This document shows, piece after piece, positions 1 to 8,342 of a stretch of DNA of 64,000 nucleotides; positions within the stretch are counted from its first letter, which is position 1; each line of letters opens with the position of its first letter. Made by a program: the position numbers and the translations under genes. Under the pieces are notes generated by a model, which saw nothing but the letters and a program-made list of their open reading frames with translations, did no database searches and had not been told where the DNA came from. Source of the stretch: Candidatus Rhodoblastus alkanivorans (GTDB lineage Bacteria > Pseudomonadota > Alphaproteobacteria > Rhizobiales > Beijerinckiaceae); the NCBI RefSeq assembly GCF_022760755.1, contig NZ_JAIVFP010000001.1:1282001-1346000 (forward strand), written 5' to 3'.

Positions 1-289
1 AAACGAATGATAAACCTCGCCAGGCAATGCACCGGAGCGAGGGGGAGGGTCAAATGACCGAGGGCAAGATCGGCGCATTGCGCGGATATATTCGCGTATT
101 CAAAAGCAAACTCCGATGTATTGCGCATGGTCGGCGGCCTGTTGCGCCAACTCCCGTAAAAAAATTGCCAGCGGCGCTCTGACCGGCGCGACTTTCGCGT
201 CTCGATCTCGCCTGTCGAATATTTGCCGCGCCGAGCGTCGTCGCGGCCAAGGAAGTCGTGTGCGAGTAATAAAGTTCGAGGAGGAGAAA

Positions 290-694
290 ATGCCAGCGTT
301 ATTTTCCGACGACTGGATGGTCGATTTCGGCAATGCCTGGAATGACGAAAAGGACCTGGGCGACGCCCTCGCCAAGATCGGCTTCAATTCCGTCATCGCT
401 TACGGCTTCGACAATGAGGAGCAGCCGCGCGGCGCCATCAAGGTCGAGAACGGCTATGTGGTCGAGGCCGGCGCTTTCAAGGGCCAGAGCTTGAACTGGG
501 ATCTGCGTGCGAGCCCCGCGAACTGGGAAAAATGGTGCCAAAGCGGCATCGGCATGATGGGGCTCGGCCTTGCCTATACTTCGGGCAAGATCAAGTTCAA
601 GGTCGGCGACTATGGCGCCATGATCAAGAATCCCGCCATGGCCAGCCCCTTCATCAAGAGCTTTGAAGTCATGGGGAAGGTTCCGCGCAGCTGA
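290..694 (+). CDS. SCP2-like (sterol carrier type) small protein
   Basis: A 134-residue cytosolic protein without signal peptide or membrane segment. The start ATG at 290 is chosen because GAGGAG lies just upstream; the frame stays open further upstream but without a ribosome site. The alternating hydrophobic/charged pattern, the Gly-rich centre (IGMMGLGLAYTSGKIKFKVGDY) and the C-terminal helix ending in FIKSFEVMGKV resemble the SCP2 lipid-binding fold; the match is by overall pattern, not by a catalytic motif. It sits 65 bp upstream of the RND pump genes on the same strand, so it may belong to that operon and handle a lipid or hydrophobic ligand. The 289 bp before it hold no convincing gene. 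Confidence 0.55.
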   Translation: MPALFSDDWMVDFGNAWNDEKDLGDALAKIGFNSVIAYGFDNEEQPRGAIKVENGYVVEAGAFKGQSLNWDLRASPANWEKWCQSGIGMMGLGLAYTSGKIKFKVGDYGAMIKNPAMASPFIKSFEVMGKVPRS

Positions 695-759
695 ATCCGC
701 GGCGGCTCCTTTCTGTTCGGAGCCGCTTCGGCGCGCGTTGATTGAAGGACTGCGCGGCA

Positions 760-2004
760 ATGCTTTCCCTCCTGCTCAAAACCCTGCCCATTCTGCTCGC
801 CGCCGTTCTCGGCGGTCTGGTTGCGATCTGGCTGGGCGGCCACGGGCCCTCGGACGAGAGCCCGGCGCCGTCGGCCTATGCGCCGCTGTCTGTCGTCTCC
901 GTGCCGATGGTCGAGGCGACCCCGATGGAGACGGCCTCGCGCTACAAGCTCGGCGGCGTGGTCGAGGCGCGCGAAATCGTGCATCTGACCGCGCAGCAGC
1001 CCGGCCGCGTCGCTTTCATCGCGGGGCAGGAGGGCGAGAGGGTCGATGCCGGAGCGGTCGTCGTCGCCCTCGACGACGCCGCGCTCAAGCCGGAATATCG
1101 TTCGGCCTGGGCGGCGCTCGGCGGGGACATGGCGGCGCAGCAGAACGCCCAGACCCAGCTCTACCAGAAGCTTTACGGGCCACGCCAGCCGGCCATGGGC
1201 GGGCCGGGCTACGACGCCTATGAGCGGACGTTCACGCCCTTCTACAATATGTTCCAGAACTTCATGGGCAGCAATGTTCCGGGGACCGGCTCGCCGCCGA
1301 TGATGACCCAGGGCCAGGCGCAGACCTCGCCTTCCGCCGTCAACAACGCCCGCGCGGACTACGAGCGCCAGCAGGCGGCGCTGGTGGCGGCCCAGTCGCG
1401 TCTCGACTCGCTCGACCAGCGCCTGCGCGACCGCCGTTCGATCGCGCCCTTCGCCGCGGTCATCATGACGCGGCATGTGCGCGTCGGCGACGTCGTGCAG
1501 CCGGGCCAGCCTCTGGTCGATCTCGCCGACCCTGACCAGCTCGACCTGAGGATCGAGGCGCCGGCCGATCTCGCTCTCAACGTCAAGATCGGCGACAAAC
1601 TGCCGGTCAGCCTGGACCGCGGCAATGTCTGGGCGGTGGTGTCGCAAATCTTCCCCGGCGCAGACCAGACGAGCCATACGGTCACGATCAAGGCCGCTTT
1701 GCCGCCGGGCGTGGCCGCCGCTCCCGGCATGTATGGGCTCGCCTGGATCCCTCAGCCCGGCGGCGGCGGCGAACAGGCCGTGGCGCCCGGGATTCCGCGC
1801 AGCGCCATCGTCTATCGCGGCTCTCTGCCCGCCGCCTTTATCGTCAGTGCCGACGGGACGGCGGAAATGCGCATCCTGCGGCTCGGCGATTCCATGGGCG
1901 ACCGCATCGCGGTCCTGTCCGGTCTGAGCATCGGGGACAAGGTGGTCGCCCATCCCGCCTCCGATCTTAAATCCGGCGATCCCCTCACCACCTTGCGGCG
2001 CTGA
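760..2004 (+). CDS. RND efflux periplasmic adaptor (membrane fusion protein)
   Basis: Links an inner-membrane RND pump to an outer-membrane channel. An N-terminal hydrophobic segment (about residues 3-26) anchors or exports it. A lipoyl-like half (VVEAREIVHLTAQQPGRVAFI) follows, then a coiled-coil hairpin, the second lipoyl half (APFAAVIMTRHVRVGDVVQPGQPL), a beta-barrel and a membrane-proximal domain. Start ATG 760 is preceded by GAAGGA. The hairpin is odd: about residues 130-190 are rich in Met, Asn, Gly, Pro and aromatic residues (NMFQNFMGSN), unlike ordinary adaptors and reminiscent of the exported proteins encoded downstream. The permease gene starts 9 bp after its stop. Confidence 0.9.
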   Translation: MLSLLLKTLPILLAAVLGGLVAIWLGGHGPSDESPAPSAYAPLSVVSVPMVEATPMETASRYKLGGVVEAREIVHLTAQQPGRVAFIAGQEGERVDAGAVVVALDDAALKPEYRSAWAALGGDMAAQQNAQTQLYQKLYGPRQPAMGGPGYDAYERTFTPFYNMFQNFMGSNVPGTGSPPMMTQGQAQTSPSAVNNARADYERQQAALVAAQSRLDSLDQRLRDRRSIAPFAAVIMTRHVRVGDVVQPGQPLVDLADPDQLDLRIEAPADLALNVKIGDKLPVSLDRGNVWAVVSQIFPGADQTSHTVTIKAALPPGVAAAPGMYGLAWIPQPGGGGEQAVAPGIPRSAIVYRGSLPAAFIVSADGTAEMRILRLGDSMGDRIAVLSGLSIGDKVVAHPASDLKSGDPLTTLRR

Positions 2005-2013
2005 GGCGGAACA

Positions 2014-5000
2014 ATGACCGAGACTGCCGCGCACGAAGCCCCCAAGCCGGAACGTCCTCGCCATCACGCTGAACTGGGCTTCGCCGGCCGCGTCGCGCGC
2101 GCCTTCATCGAATCGCCGCTGACGCCGCTGCTCCTCATCGCCTTCTTCCTGGTCGGCCTCCTCGGCATGGTGATCACGCCGCGCGAGGAAGACCCGCAAA
2201 TCTCCGTGCCGATGGTCGATGTTTTCGTCGCCTATCCCGGCGCGACGGCCAGCGAGGTCGCCAATCTGGTGTCGGAGCCGCTGGAGCGGCTGATGTCCGA
2301 GCTTTCGGGCGTCAAGCACGTCTATTCCATGTCGCGCGATGGCATGTCCATGGTGACGGTGCGCTTCAAGGTCGGGCAGCAGATGGAGCCGTCGCTCGTC
2401 AAGCTCTACTCGACGCTTTATTCGCACATGGACCTGATTCCCAAGGGCGTCATGCAGCCCCTGGTCAAGCCCAAGAGCATCGACGACGTGCCGGTGGTCA
2501 CCGTCACGCTCAGTTCGTCCAAGCTCGATCTGGTTCAGTTGCGCAAGCTCGGGCTCGACGTGCTCCAGCGCTTCAAGGCTTTGCCCAACACCGGCCAGAG
2601 TTTCGTCGTCGGCGGCAGCCGGGAGCAGGTGCGCATCGACGTGGACCTGCCGCGCATGGCCTCCCACGGCGTCACCCTGGGCCAGATCGCGCACGCGGTC
2701 GCCGCCGCCAACCAGCGCGCCCCTGGCGGCAATGTCGTCGACGGCGGGAAATGGTTCAATATCTACACCGGCGAATTCCTCGCCAATGTCGACGACGTGA
2801 AAAATCTCGTCATCGCCGTCGACCACGGCCGGCCGGTGTTCCTGCGCGACATCGCCGCGGTCACTCATGGCGCGTCCGAAACCAAGAGCATTGAAGACAA
2901 CAGCGTGCGCGGCGAGAACGGTTTCGTCACCGCGCCGGCGGTGACCGTCGCCGTCGCCAAGAAGCACGGATCGAACGGCATCGACGTCGCCAATGAACTG
3001 ATCCACGAACTCGACGCGATGAAGGGGCGGATGATCCCCGATTCCGTCACGGTGACGGTGACGCGCGACTATGGCGAGACCGCGCAGGACAAGGTCTCCC
3101 ACCTGATCATGAAATTGTTCATCGTCTCGGTGCTGGTGACGGTCCTCGCTTTGGTGACGATGGGCACGCGTCCGGCGATGATCGTGCTTGTGACCATTCC
3201 GGCCGTGCTGCTGATGTCGATCGCGGTCGCCTACGTCCTGAATTTCACCATCAACCGCGTCTCCATGTTCGCTTTGGTCTTCGCCATAGGCATTCTGGTG
3301 GACGACGCCATCGTGGTGGTCGAGAACATCTACCGGCGCTGGCTCGAATCCGGCAGGACGTCCGACAGGATCACCGTCGAGGCGGTGGACGAAGTCGGCA
3401 ATCCGACCATTCTCGCGACCTTCACCGTGGTTGCCGCGCTGCTGCCGATGGGCTTCGTCAGCGGCATGATGGGCCCCTATATGCTGCCGATCCCGGTCCT
3501 GTCCTCGGCGGCGATGCTCTTTTCGCTGTTCGCGGCCTTCGTCTTCGTGCCCTGGCTTGCGGCGCGGGTGAAGCCGAGCATGTCGGCGCTGCGACGCGCC
3601 GCCGAGCGCGAGCACCGGCAATCCGCCGCCATCGGCCGCTGGTACAGCTCAATCATCACTCCGATGATGGACAACAGGCTGGTCGGCTTCGTCACCCTGT
3701 TCCTGATCATCGCCGCGATGATGGGCGCGGTCTCGATGTTCGTCTTCAAGGCGGTGGCGTTCAAGATGCTTCCCTTCGACAACAAGTCGGAGCTGCAGGT
3801 CGTCATCGACATGCCGGAGGGCACGGATTTGTTCGTGACCGCCAATCTCGCTCATCAATTGGGCGCGGAATTGCGCAAAGTCCCCGAGGTGACCGCCTTC
3901 CAGACCTATGTCGGCTCGTCCTCGCCCTTCAATTTCAACGGCCTGGTCCGTCATTACTTCCTGCGTGCGGAGCCCTGGCAGGGCGACATCGCGGTGCAAT
4001 TGCTCGACAAGTCGAAGCGCCGCCGCTCCAGCCATGAAATCGGGCTTTACGTGCGCTCCGTTCTCGAGCCGATCGCGGCTTCGGCTGGCGCGCGGCTGAC
4101 CGTCGCCGAGGCGCCGCCCGGGCCGCCGGTGCTCGCGCCGATGGTGATTGAGCTTTACGGCCCGACGGCCGAAATCCGCCGCAAGGTGGCGCGCCACGTG
4201 CTCGGCATCCTGACGAAGACGCCGCATCTCGTCGACGTCAACACCTTCGTGGAGGCGCCGCACGACAATATCGAATTCCACGTTGATCGACTGCGCGCCG
4301 CCATGTTCGGCGTGTCGGTGGAGGACATCAACCGCGAAATCATGATGGCGACCGGCGGCTTCGAGGCCGGACCGCTGCAACGGCGGCGCAATCTCGAACA
4401 GGCGGTGATCGTCCTGCAGACGCCGATGGCGACGCGCGGCAATATCGGCAATCTCCTCGTGATGCCGGTGCGCAGCCAGACCGGGGCCATGGTGCCGCTC
4501 GGCGAGCTCGGCCACTTCAGCACCCGCCCGGTCGATCCGGTGATCTATCACAAGGATTTGCGGGCGGTGGAATATCTTACCGCCGACGTCATCGGCAAGT
4601 TGGGCGCGCCGCTCTATGGCATGCTCGACGTCGAATCCGAGCTGAAACATTACGTCACGCCCGACGGCGTCCATCTGCAGGGATATTTTTTCAGCCGGCC
4701 GCCGACCACCAATGTCAGCGCCTTCAAATGGGATGGCGAGTGGCAGGTCACCTATGTCACCTTCCGCGACATGGGCCTCGCCTTCGGCGCGGCTTTGGTG
4801 CTGATCTACATGCTGGTCGTCGCCGAATTCCGCAGCTTCATGCTGCCGGCCGTGGTGATGACGCCGATCCCGCTGACCCTGATCGGCATCGTGCCCGGCC
4901 ATTGGCTGCTCGGCGCGGATTTCACGGCGACCTCGATGATCGGCTTCATTGCGCTCGCCGGCATCATCGTGCGCAATTCCATCCTGCTGGTCGAATTCGC

Positions 5001-5784
5001 TCGCGAAAAGGTCCACGAAGGCTGGGAGGTCCGCGACGCGGTGCTCACCGCCGGCCGCGTCCGCCTGCGCCCGATCATGATCACCGCCTTGGCCCTGGTG
5101 ATCGGCTCGATGGTCCTGCTCAGCGACCCGATCTTTCAGGGCATGGCGGTTTCGCTGCTGTTCGGCTCGCTGGTCGCCACCTTCCTGACCCTGATCGTGA
5201 TTCCGCTCGGCTGCATTACTGCGCGCAAATATTTCAACGCGCGTGGGCAGGACGGGGACGGGGACGACGACATTCCGCCGTCCCCGGTCAGCCCCAGCCC
5301 GGCTCCGCCGCCGCCGTCCGCGCCGCCCGAAGGCCCCGCGCCCGAAGGTCCCTCGCCATCGGGCGCCGGCGCGCCCGCGCGCCCAGCCCGCCTGGTCAGG
5401 CGGTCCGAGGCCGCGCCGCCGCCGGCGCCGGAAACGTCCGGCCGTCCGCCGCGCCTGGTGAAAAAATCGGAAGCGCCCGCCGCCGCGCCAGAGCCCTCCG
5501 AGCCGCTCGCGGCGGCGCCGGGCCGGCCGCCGCGTCTGGTGAAAAAATCCGAACAGGCCGAGGTTGCGTCGCCCGAGCCTCCGCCGCCCGAGCCTCCGCC
5601 GCCGGCGCCCGCCGCGCCTGCACCGGCGCCCGAGCCGCCGGAGCCTTCGGCCGCCATGCCGGAATCTCGACCTCCGGCGCGCGCGCCGGCAAAGCCGCCG
5701 CGTCGCGCGCCGGCCAGGCGCGATCGCAATGCGCGCGGCATCCGCCTCAAAGACGATTCCTCCGATCCGGGAGCCCAGGGATGA
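2014..5784 (+). CDS. RND family inner-membrane efflux permease with a Pro-rich cytoplasmic tail
   Basis: Proton-driven RND permease (AcrB/MexB superfamily), 1256 residues. The core of about 1080 residues has the usual duplicated layout: a first TM segment near residue 35, the porter motif PGATASEVANLVSEPLE, and the TM4 proton-relay Asp pair in GILVDDAIVVVENIY, which favours an HAE-type drug/organic exporter over a metal pump. The terminal ~170 residues are extra: a Pro/Ala/Glu-rich, presumably disordered and cytoplasmic extension carrying three copies of a basic motif (RPxRLVKKSE-like, at about residues 1123, 1144 and 1171). Start ATG 2014 follows GAGGCGGA. It overlaps the next gene by ATGA, implying translational coupling. 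Confidence 0.93.
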   Translation: MTETAAHEAPKPERPRHHAELGFAGRVARAFIESPLTPLLLIAFFLVGLLGMVITPREEDPQISVPMVDVFVAYPGATASEVANLVSEPLERLMSELSGVKHVYSMSRDGMSMVTVRFKVGQQMEPSLVKLYSTLYSHMDLIPKGVMQPLVKPKSIDDVPVVTVTLSSSKLDLVQLRKLGLDVLQRFKALPNTGQSFVVGGSREQVRIDVDLPRMASHGVTLGQIAHAVAAANQRAPGGNVVDGGKWFNIYTGEFLANVDDVKNLVIAVDHGRPVFLRDIAAVTHGASETKSIEDNSVRGENGFVTAPAVTVAVAKKHGSNGIDVANELIHELDAMKGRMIPDSVTVTVTRDYGETAQDKVSHLIMKLFIVSVLVTVLALVTMGTRPAMIVLVTIPAVLLMSIAVAYVLNFTINRVSMFALVFAIGILVDDAIVVVENIYRRWLESGRTSDRITVEAVDEVGNPTILATFTVVAALLPMGFVSGMMGPYMLPIPVLSSAAMLFSLFAAFVFVPWLAARVKPSMSALRRAAEREHRQSAAIGRWYSSIITPMMDNRLVGFVTLFLIIAAMMGAVSMFVFKAVAFKMLPFDNKSELQVVIDMPEGTDLFVTANLAHQLGAELRKVPEVTAFQTYVGSSSPFNFNGLVRHYFLRAEPWQGDIAVQLLDKSKRRRSSHEIGLYVRSVLEPIAASAGARLTVAEAPPGPPVLAPMVIELYGPTAEIRRKVARHVLGILTKTPHLVDVNTFVEAPHDNIEFHVDRLRAAMFGVSVEDINREIMMATGGFEAGPLQRRRNLEQAVIVLQTPMATRGNIGNLLVMPVRSQTGAMVPLGELGHFSTRPVDPVIYHKDLRAVEYLTADVIGKLGAPLYGMLDVESELKHYVTPDGVHLQGYFFSRPPTTNVSAFKWDGEWQVTYVTFRDMGLAFGAALVLIYMLVVAEFRSFMLPAVVMTPIPLTLIGIVPGHWLLGADFTATSMIGFIALAGIIVRNSILLVEFAREKVHEGWEVRDAVLTAGRVRLRPIMITALALVIGSMVLLSDPIFQGMAVSLLFGSLVATFLTLIVIPLGCITARKYFNARGQDGDGDDDIPPSPVSPSPAPPPPSAPPEGPAPEGPSPSGAGAPARPARLVRRSEAAPPPAPETSGRPPRLVKKSEAPAAAPEPSEPLAAAPGRPPRLVKKSEQAEVASPEPPPPEPPPPAPAAPAPAPEPPEPSAAMPESRPPARAPAKPPRRAPARRDRNARGIRLKDDSSDPGAQG

Positions 5785-6251
5785 AACGCGACAGGATCCA
5801 ATCGACGGGACTTGTGGCGCTGGCGGCGATCGCGGCGATGATCGCGGGCGCCGACGCCGCAACTTTCGGAGACCTTGCCGGCGGCCGCGCGGAACCGCCG
5901 GCCTATGGCCCGGCGAACGCTGCCCCGGGCGGCGCGTCCACATGGTTCGGCGGGCCGCAGGGCGCCTTTCCGCAGCCTCTCGACGCGCCCGCTTCCGCCC
6001 AGGTTCCGCCCGGCGGCTGGACGCCGCCCCAGGCCTATCTGCCCTTTGGCCCCGCCGGCGACCTGCCGAACCGGCGGCTCCAGGTATGGAGCTTCGGCCA
6101 GACGAATTCGACGACGGACCCGTTCAATATGGCGGGTCTCAGCACGCCTTTCATGTTCGTGCCCTGGAGCACGCCGCTGTCGGCCTGGTCCAATGCGCAA
6201 ACGTGGAACTGGTGGCATGAACGCGCAGGCGTTCAGCCGCCCTTTTGGTAA
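5781..6251 (+). CDS. Exported Pro/Trp-rich protein of unknown function
   Basis: A 156-residue protein with a Sec-type signal peptide (MKRDR, a hydrophobic stretch, cleavage near ADA-A). The mature part is rich in Pro, Gly, Trp, Phe and Ala and ends in clustered aromatics (QTWNWWHERAGVQPPFW). No enzyme motif is visible. The start overlaps the permease stop (ATGA), so it is co-translated with the pump, and 12 bp separate it from the next exported protein. Composition and context suggest a periplasmic or extracellular structural partner of the two Gly-rich proteins downstream, or a pump substrate. Function is not recognised. Confidence 0.8.
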   Translation: MKRDRIQSTGLVALAAIAAMIAGADAATFGDLAGGRAEPPAYGPANAAPGGASTWFGGPQGAFPQPLDAPASAQVPPGGWTPPQAYLPFGPAGDLPNRRLQVWSFGQTNSTTDPFNMAGLSTPFMFVPWSTPLSAWSNAQTWNWWHERAGVQPPFW

Positions 6252-6263
6252 GGGGAGTGTTCA

Positions 6264-6827
6264 ATGAAAAAAGCAATTGGAATCGCGGTTTTCCTCGGCG
6301 TCGCCGGCCTCGCGGGGGCGGCTTTCGCCGAACAGACGCCGCCGCCGCCCTCCGGCCCCTATGGCGCCGGGCAGCAGCAACCCGCCGCGACCGCGCCGGG
6401 CAATAAGGCCGAAGCTCAGAACCCCAATTGGGGAGCCGCGCCTCCGCCTCCGCCGCCCCCGCCTTACGGCTATGGCTATGGCTATCCTTATCCGCCGCCG
6501 GCGGCTCAGGCTCAGCCCGGCTCCAAGACCGGCACGACGACGCCTCCGGCCCAACAGGCCTGGGGACCGCCCCCGCCGCCCCCGCCGCCGCCCTATGGCG
6601 GCTATTATGGCCCGCATTACGGCTATGGCCCCTATGGCTATGACCCCTACTACGGCGACCGCTACTACGGCCGCGGCTATGGCTACGGCCGCGGAACCGG
6701 CCGGGGCCATATGAAGGGCAACTTCAGCTTCGGCGGCGACGCCGACACCGACATGAACGGCTGGGGCAACAACGACTGGAACGGCTATAACCGAGGCGGT
6801 CGCGGCTGGGGTCCCGGCTGGTGGTGA
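6264..6827 (+). CDS. Gly/Tyr/Pro-rich exported protein, sulfur-globule-protein-like
   Basis: A 187-residue protein with a clear signal peptide (MKKAIGIAVFLGVAGLAGAAFA, cleavage after AFA). The mature chain is low-complexity: two poly-Pro tracts, Tyr-Gly repeats (PYGYGYGYPY, YYGPHYGYGPYGYDPYYG) and a Gly/Asn/Asp tail. It shares the core GRGTG..NFS...NGWGNN.W with the protein at 6939-7496, so the two are paralogues. Exported, Gly- and Tyr-rich, signal-peptide-bearing proteins of this style form the envelope of periplasmic sulfur globules in purple sulfur bacteria; that assignment is by composition and motif only. A cell-surface or other inclusion-coat role is the alternative. GGGGAG precedes the start. 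Confidence 0.75.
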   Translation: MKKAIGIAVFLGVAGLAGAAFAEQTPPPPSGPYGAGQQQPAATAPGNKAEAQNPNWGAAPPPPPPPPYGYGYGYPYPPPAAQAQPGSKTGTTTPPAQQAWGPPPPPPPPPYGGYYGPHYGYGPYGYDPYYGDRYYGRGYGYGRGTGRGHMKGNFSFGGDADTDMNGWGNNDWNGYNRGGRGWGPGWW

Positions 6828-6867
6828 AACCCGCGCCGGCCTGATCGCCGGCGGGCATGAGATGATG

Positions 6868-6885
6868 GCCGGCGGCGCCGCCGGC
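6868..6885 (+). terminator. GC-rich palindromic hairpin between the two Gly-rich genes
   Basis: GCCGGCGGC is followed directly by its complement GCCGCCGGC, a perfect 18-bp palindrome in the 111-bp gap. There is no T-tract after it, so it may be an attenuator or mRNA-stability element setting the ratio of the flanking structural proteins rather than a classical terminator. Confidence 0.45.
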
Positions 6886-6938
6886 GGCCATCGACATATC
6901 CCTTTTGCCGCGGGCTGTTTCCCGTCGGGAGGTGAAGG

Positions 6939-7496
6939 ATGCGAAGAGTCAAGACGTGGCTCGCGGCGGCCGCCGTCGCAACCCTGATGGGATCGACCGC
7001 CGCCCAGGCGCAATGGTGGGCAGGAACTCCCTATACCGGCGGCCCGATGGGCGGGGGGCCCTGGGGCTATCCCTATAATTACAACGGCTGGAACAATAAC
7101 GGCTGGGGTCGGGGAACAGGCAATATGAACTTCTCCACCAACCTCGGCGCCTGGGGCAATGGCTGGGGCAACAATGGCTGGGGCGGGCCATGGGGAGGAG
7201 GCCCCTGGGGAGGCCCCTATGGCGGCGCTCCTTATGGCGGTGGTCCTTATGGCGGTGGTCCGTGGGGCGGCAGTCCTTGGGGCGGCGGGCCTGGGATGAC
7301 GCCCTACGGCGGCAGTCCTTGGGGCGGCGGGCCAGGCATGACGCCCTACGGCGGCGGCCCTTGGGGCGGCGGGCCAGGCATGACGCCCTATGCCGGGGGG
7401 CCCTGGGGCAGTCCCTGGGGAGGTAGCCCATGGGGGAGCCCAATGGGCGGCAGTCCGTGGGGCGGAAGTCCTTGGGGCGGCAGTCCCTGGCGTTGA
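6939..7496 (+). CDS. Gly/Trp-rich repetitive exported protein, sulfur-globule-protein-like
   Basis: A 185-residue protein with a signal peptide (MRRVKTWLAAAAVATLMGSTAAQA, cleavage AQA-Q). The mature chain is almost entirely Gly, Trp, Pro, Tyr, Ser and Asn. It contains the core GWGRGTGNMNFST...NGWGNNGWGG shared with the upstream paralogue, then a run of short repeats, including three tandem GG(S/G)PWGGGPGMTPY units (about residues 110-152) and a terminal GGSPWG array. Such sequences suit self-assembling coats or fibres. The start follows GGGAGGTG. Flanking GC-rich hairpins isolate it transcriptionally. Same functional caveat as its paralogue. Confidence 0.78.
   Translation: MRRVKTWLAAAAVATLMGSTAAQAQWWAGTPYTGGPMGGGPWGYPYNYNGWNNNGWGRGTGNMNFSTNLGAWGNGWGNNGWGGPWGGGPWGGPYGGAPYGGGPYGGGPWGGSPWGGGPGMTPYGGSPWGGGPGMTPYGGGPWGGGPGMTPYAGGPWGSPWGGSPWGSPMGGSPWGGSPWGGSPWR
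7266..7395 (+). repeat. In-frame tandem repeats inside the Gly/Trp-rich gene
   Basis: About three consecutive 42-bp units encode variants of GG(S/G)PWGGGPGMTPY. The copies differ at a few bases, so they are diverged duplications under coding constraint; the array could expand or contract between strains. Confidence 0.8.
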
Positions 7497-7506
7497 TGAC
7501 GACGAA

Positions 7507-7541
7507 GCCGGCGGCAGGCGGAGCTCCTGCCTGCCGCCGGC
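7507..7541 (+). terminator. Strong hairpin after the Gly/Trp-rich gene
   Basis: GCCGGCGGCAGG pairs perfectly with CCTGCCGCCGGC across an 11-base loop, 10 bases after the stop codon at 7494-7496. No T-run follows, so it is either a weak terminator or a 3'-end protector that lets the exported-protein mRNA accumulate above the downstream genes. Confidence 0.55.
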
Positions 7542-7569
7542 GCTCATTCTCGATGACTGAGGCTTGGCG

Positions 7570-8313
7570 ATGTTTTCCTGGTTCGCAACCCGACTGTTCT
7601 ACGCCATCGTATTTTTCTTTCTCGGCGCGTGGACGGCGTCGGTGTCGCCCCATTTCAGGGGCATGTTGCACCACGCGTCGGACGCCGGCGCAAAGGGCTT
7701 CGACAAGATGCGCGACTGGACGTCCGGCACACTGATGATCCCGCCCGACGTCTCCAGGCCCAATTCAGATCAGCCTGCCGCCGCGCCGCCGCCGGCGAGC
7801 GAGGCGCCTCCGGTCCAGGCGGCGGCCGCGCCTCAGGCCGAAAGTCAGCATCAGGCCGCGACCGCGCCGCAATCTCCGGCCGCGGATAAGCCGCAAGCTC
7901 CGGCGGCCGCCGCGCCGCAAGCCCAGGCGACGAACGCCCCACAGGCTCCGGCGGCGCAGGCCTCGGATGCGAAGGAAAAGACCTTGGATGCGAAGGAAAA
8001 CGGCGAACTACTCGCGCGCGCCCGCGCAGCTTATGCGCGCCATGACGCCGCCGCCGCCATCAGCGCCTATCGCGCCTATATCGACCGCAACCCCGCTACC
8101 TGCGAAGCGCGCGGCGAATTGGGAAACATCTATTTTGCGGAAGGCCGCAAACGCGACGCGGCGCAGATGTATTCGGAATGCGCTATAAAACGTCTCGAGG
8201 CGGGCGACATCCCCGGCGCGATCGCCCTGATCAGCCCGGTGATCATGAGCGACCCCGTTGTCGCCGACGAACTCATGCGGCGCATCGATATGGCGCAACA
8301 AAAGAAGAATTAG
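7570..8313 (+). CDS. Membrane-anchored TPR-type protein
   Basis: A 247-residue protein with one N-terminal membrane segment (about residues 8-24). A long Ala/Pro/Gln-rich linker with imperfect repeats of the APQAPAA type follows (about 65-135), and then a C-terminal helical part with TPR-like pairs (ARAAYARHDAAAAISAYRAYIDRNPATCEARGELGNIYFAEGRKRDAAQMYSECA). The tether-plus-TPR layout suggests a scaffold that presents the TPR domain away from the membrane. TGAGG precedes ATG 7570. It lies immediately upstream of the ParA-like gene (29-bp gap), a typical scaffold/ATPase pairing. The specific partner is unknown. Confidence 0.75.
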   Translation: MFSWFATRLFYAIVFFFLGAWTASVSPHFRGMLHHASDAGAKGFDKMRDWTSGTLMIPPDVSRPNSDQPAAAPPPASEAPPVQAAAAPQAESQHQAATAPQSPAADKPQAPAAAAPQAQATNAPQAPAAQASDAKEKTLDAKENGELLARARAAYARHDAAAAISAYRAYIDRNPATCEARGELGNIYFAEGRKRDAAQMYSECAIKRLEAGDIPGAIALISPVIMSDPVVADELMRRIDMAQQKKN

Positions 8314-8342
8314 TCGCCGGATTGCGGCTGACGGGAGGCCCC

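Noticed and set aside
610-5943. Very long open frames on the minus strand opposite the RND genes (610-3621 and 3649-5943)
   Set aside because: They are His/Arg/Asp-rich with no domain pattern, exactly antisense to clear RND adaptor and permease genes; an effect of high GC codon use.
7266-7395. Tandem repeats that might suggest a CRISPR array
   Set aside because: The repeats are in frame, without unique spacers, and encode a Gly/Trp/Pro motif.
6261-7547. A 428-codon antisense frame over the Gly-rich genes
   Set aside because: Low-complexity mirror of the repetitive coding strand, which has signal peptides and ribosome sites.
8178-8342. Upstream extension of the ParA-like frame to 8178
   Set aside because: It would overlap the TPR gene by 136 bp and lacks a ribosome site; the ATPase fold begins after 8343.
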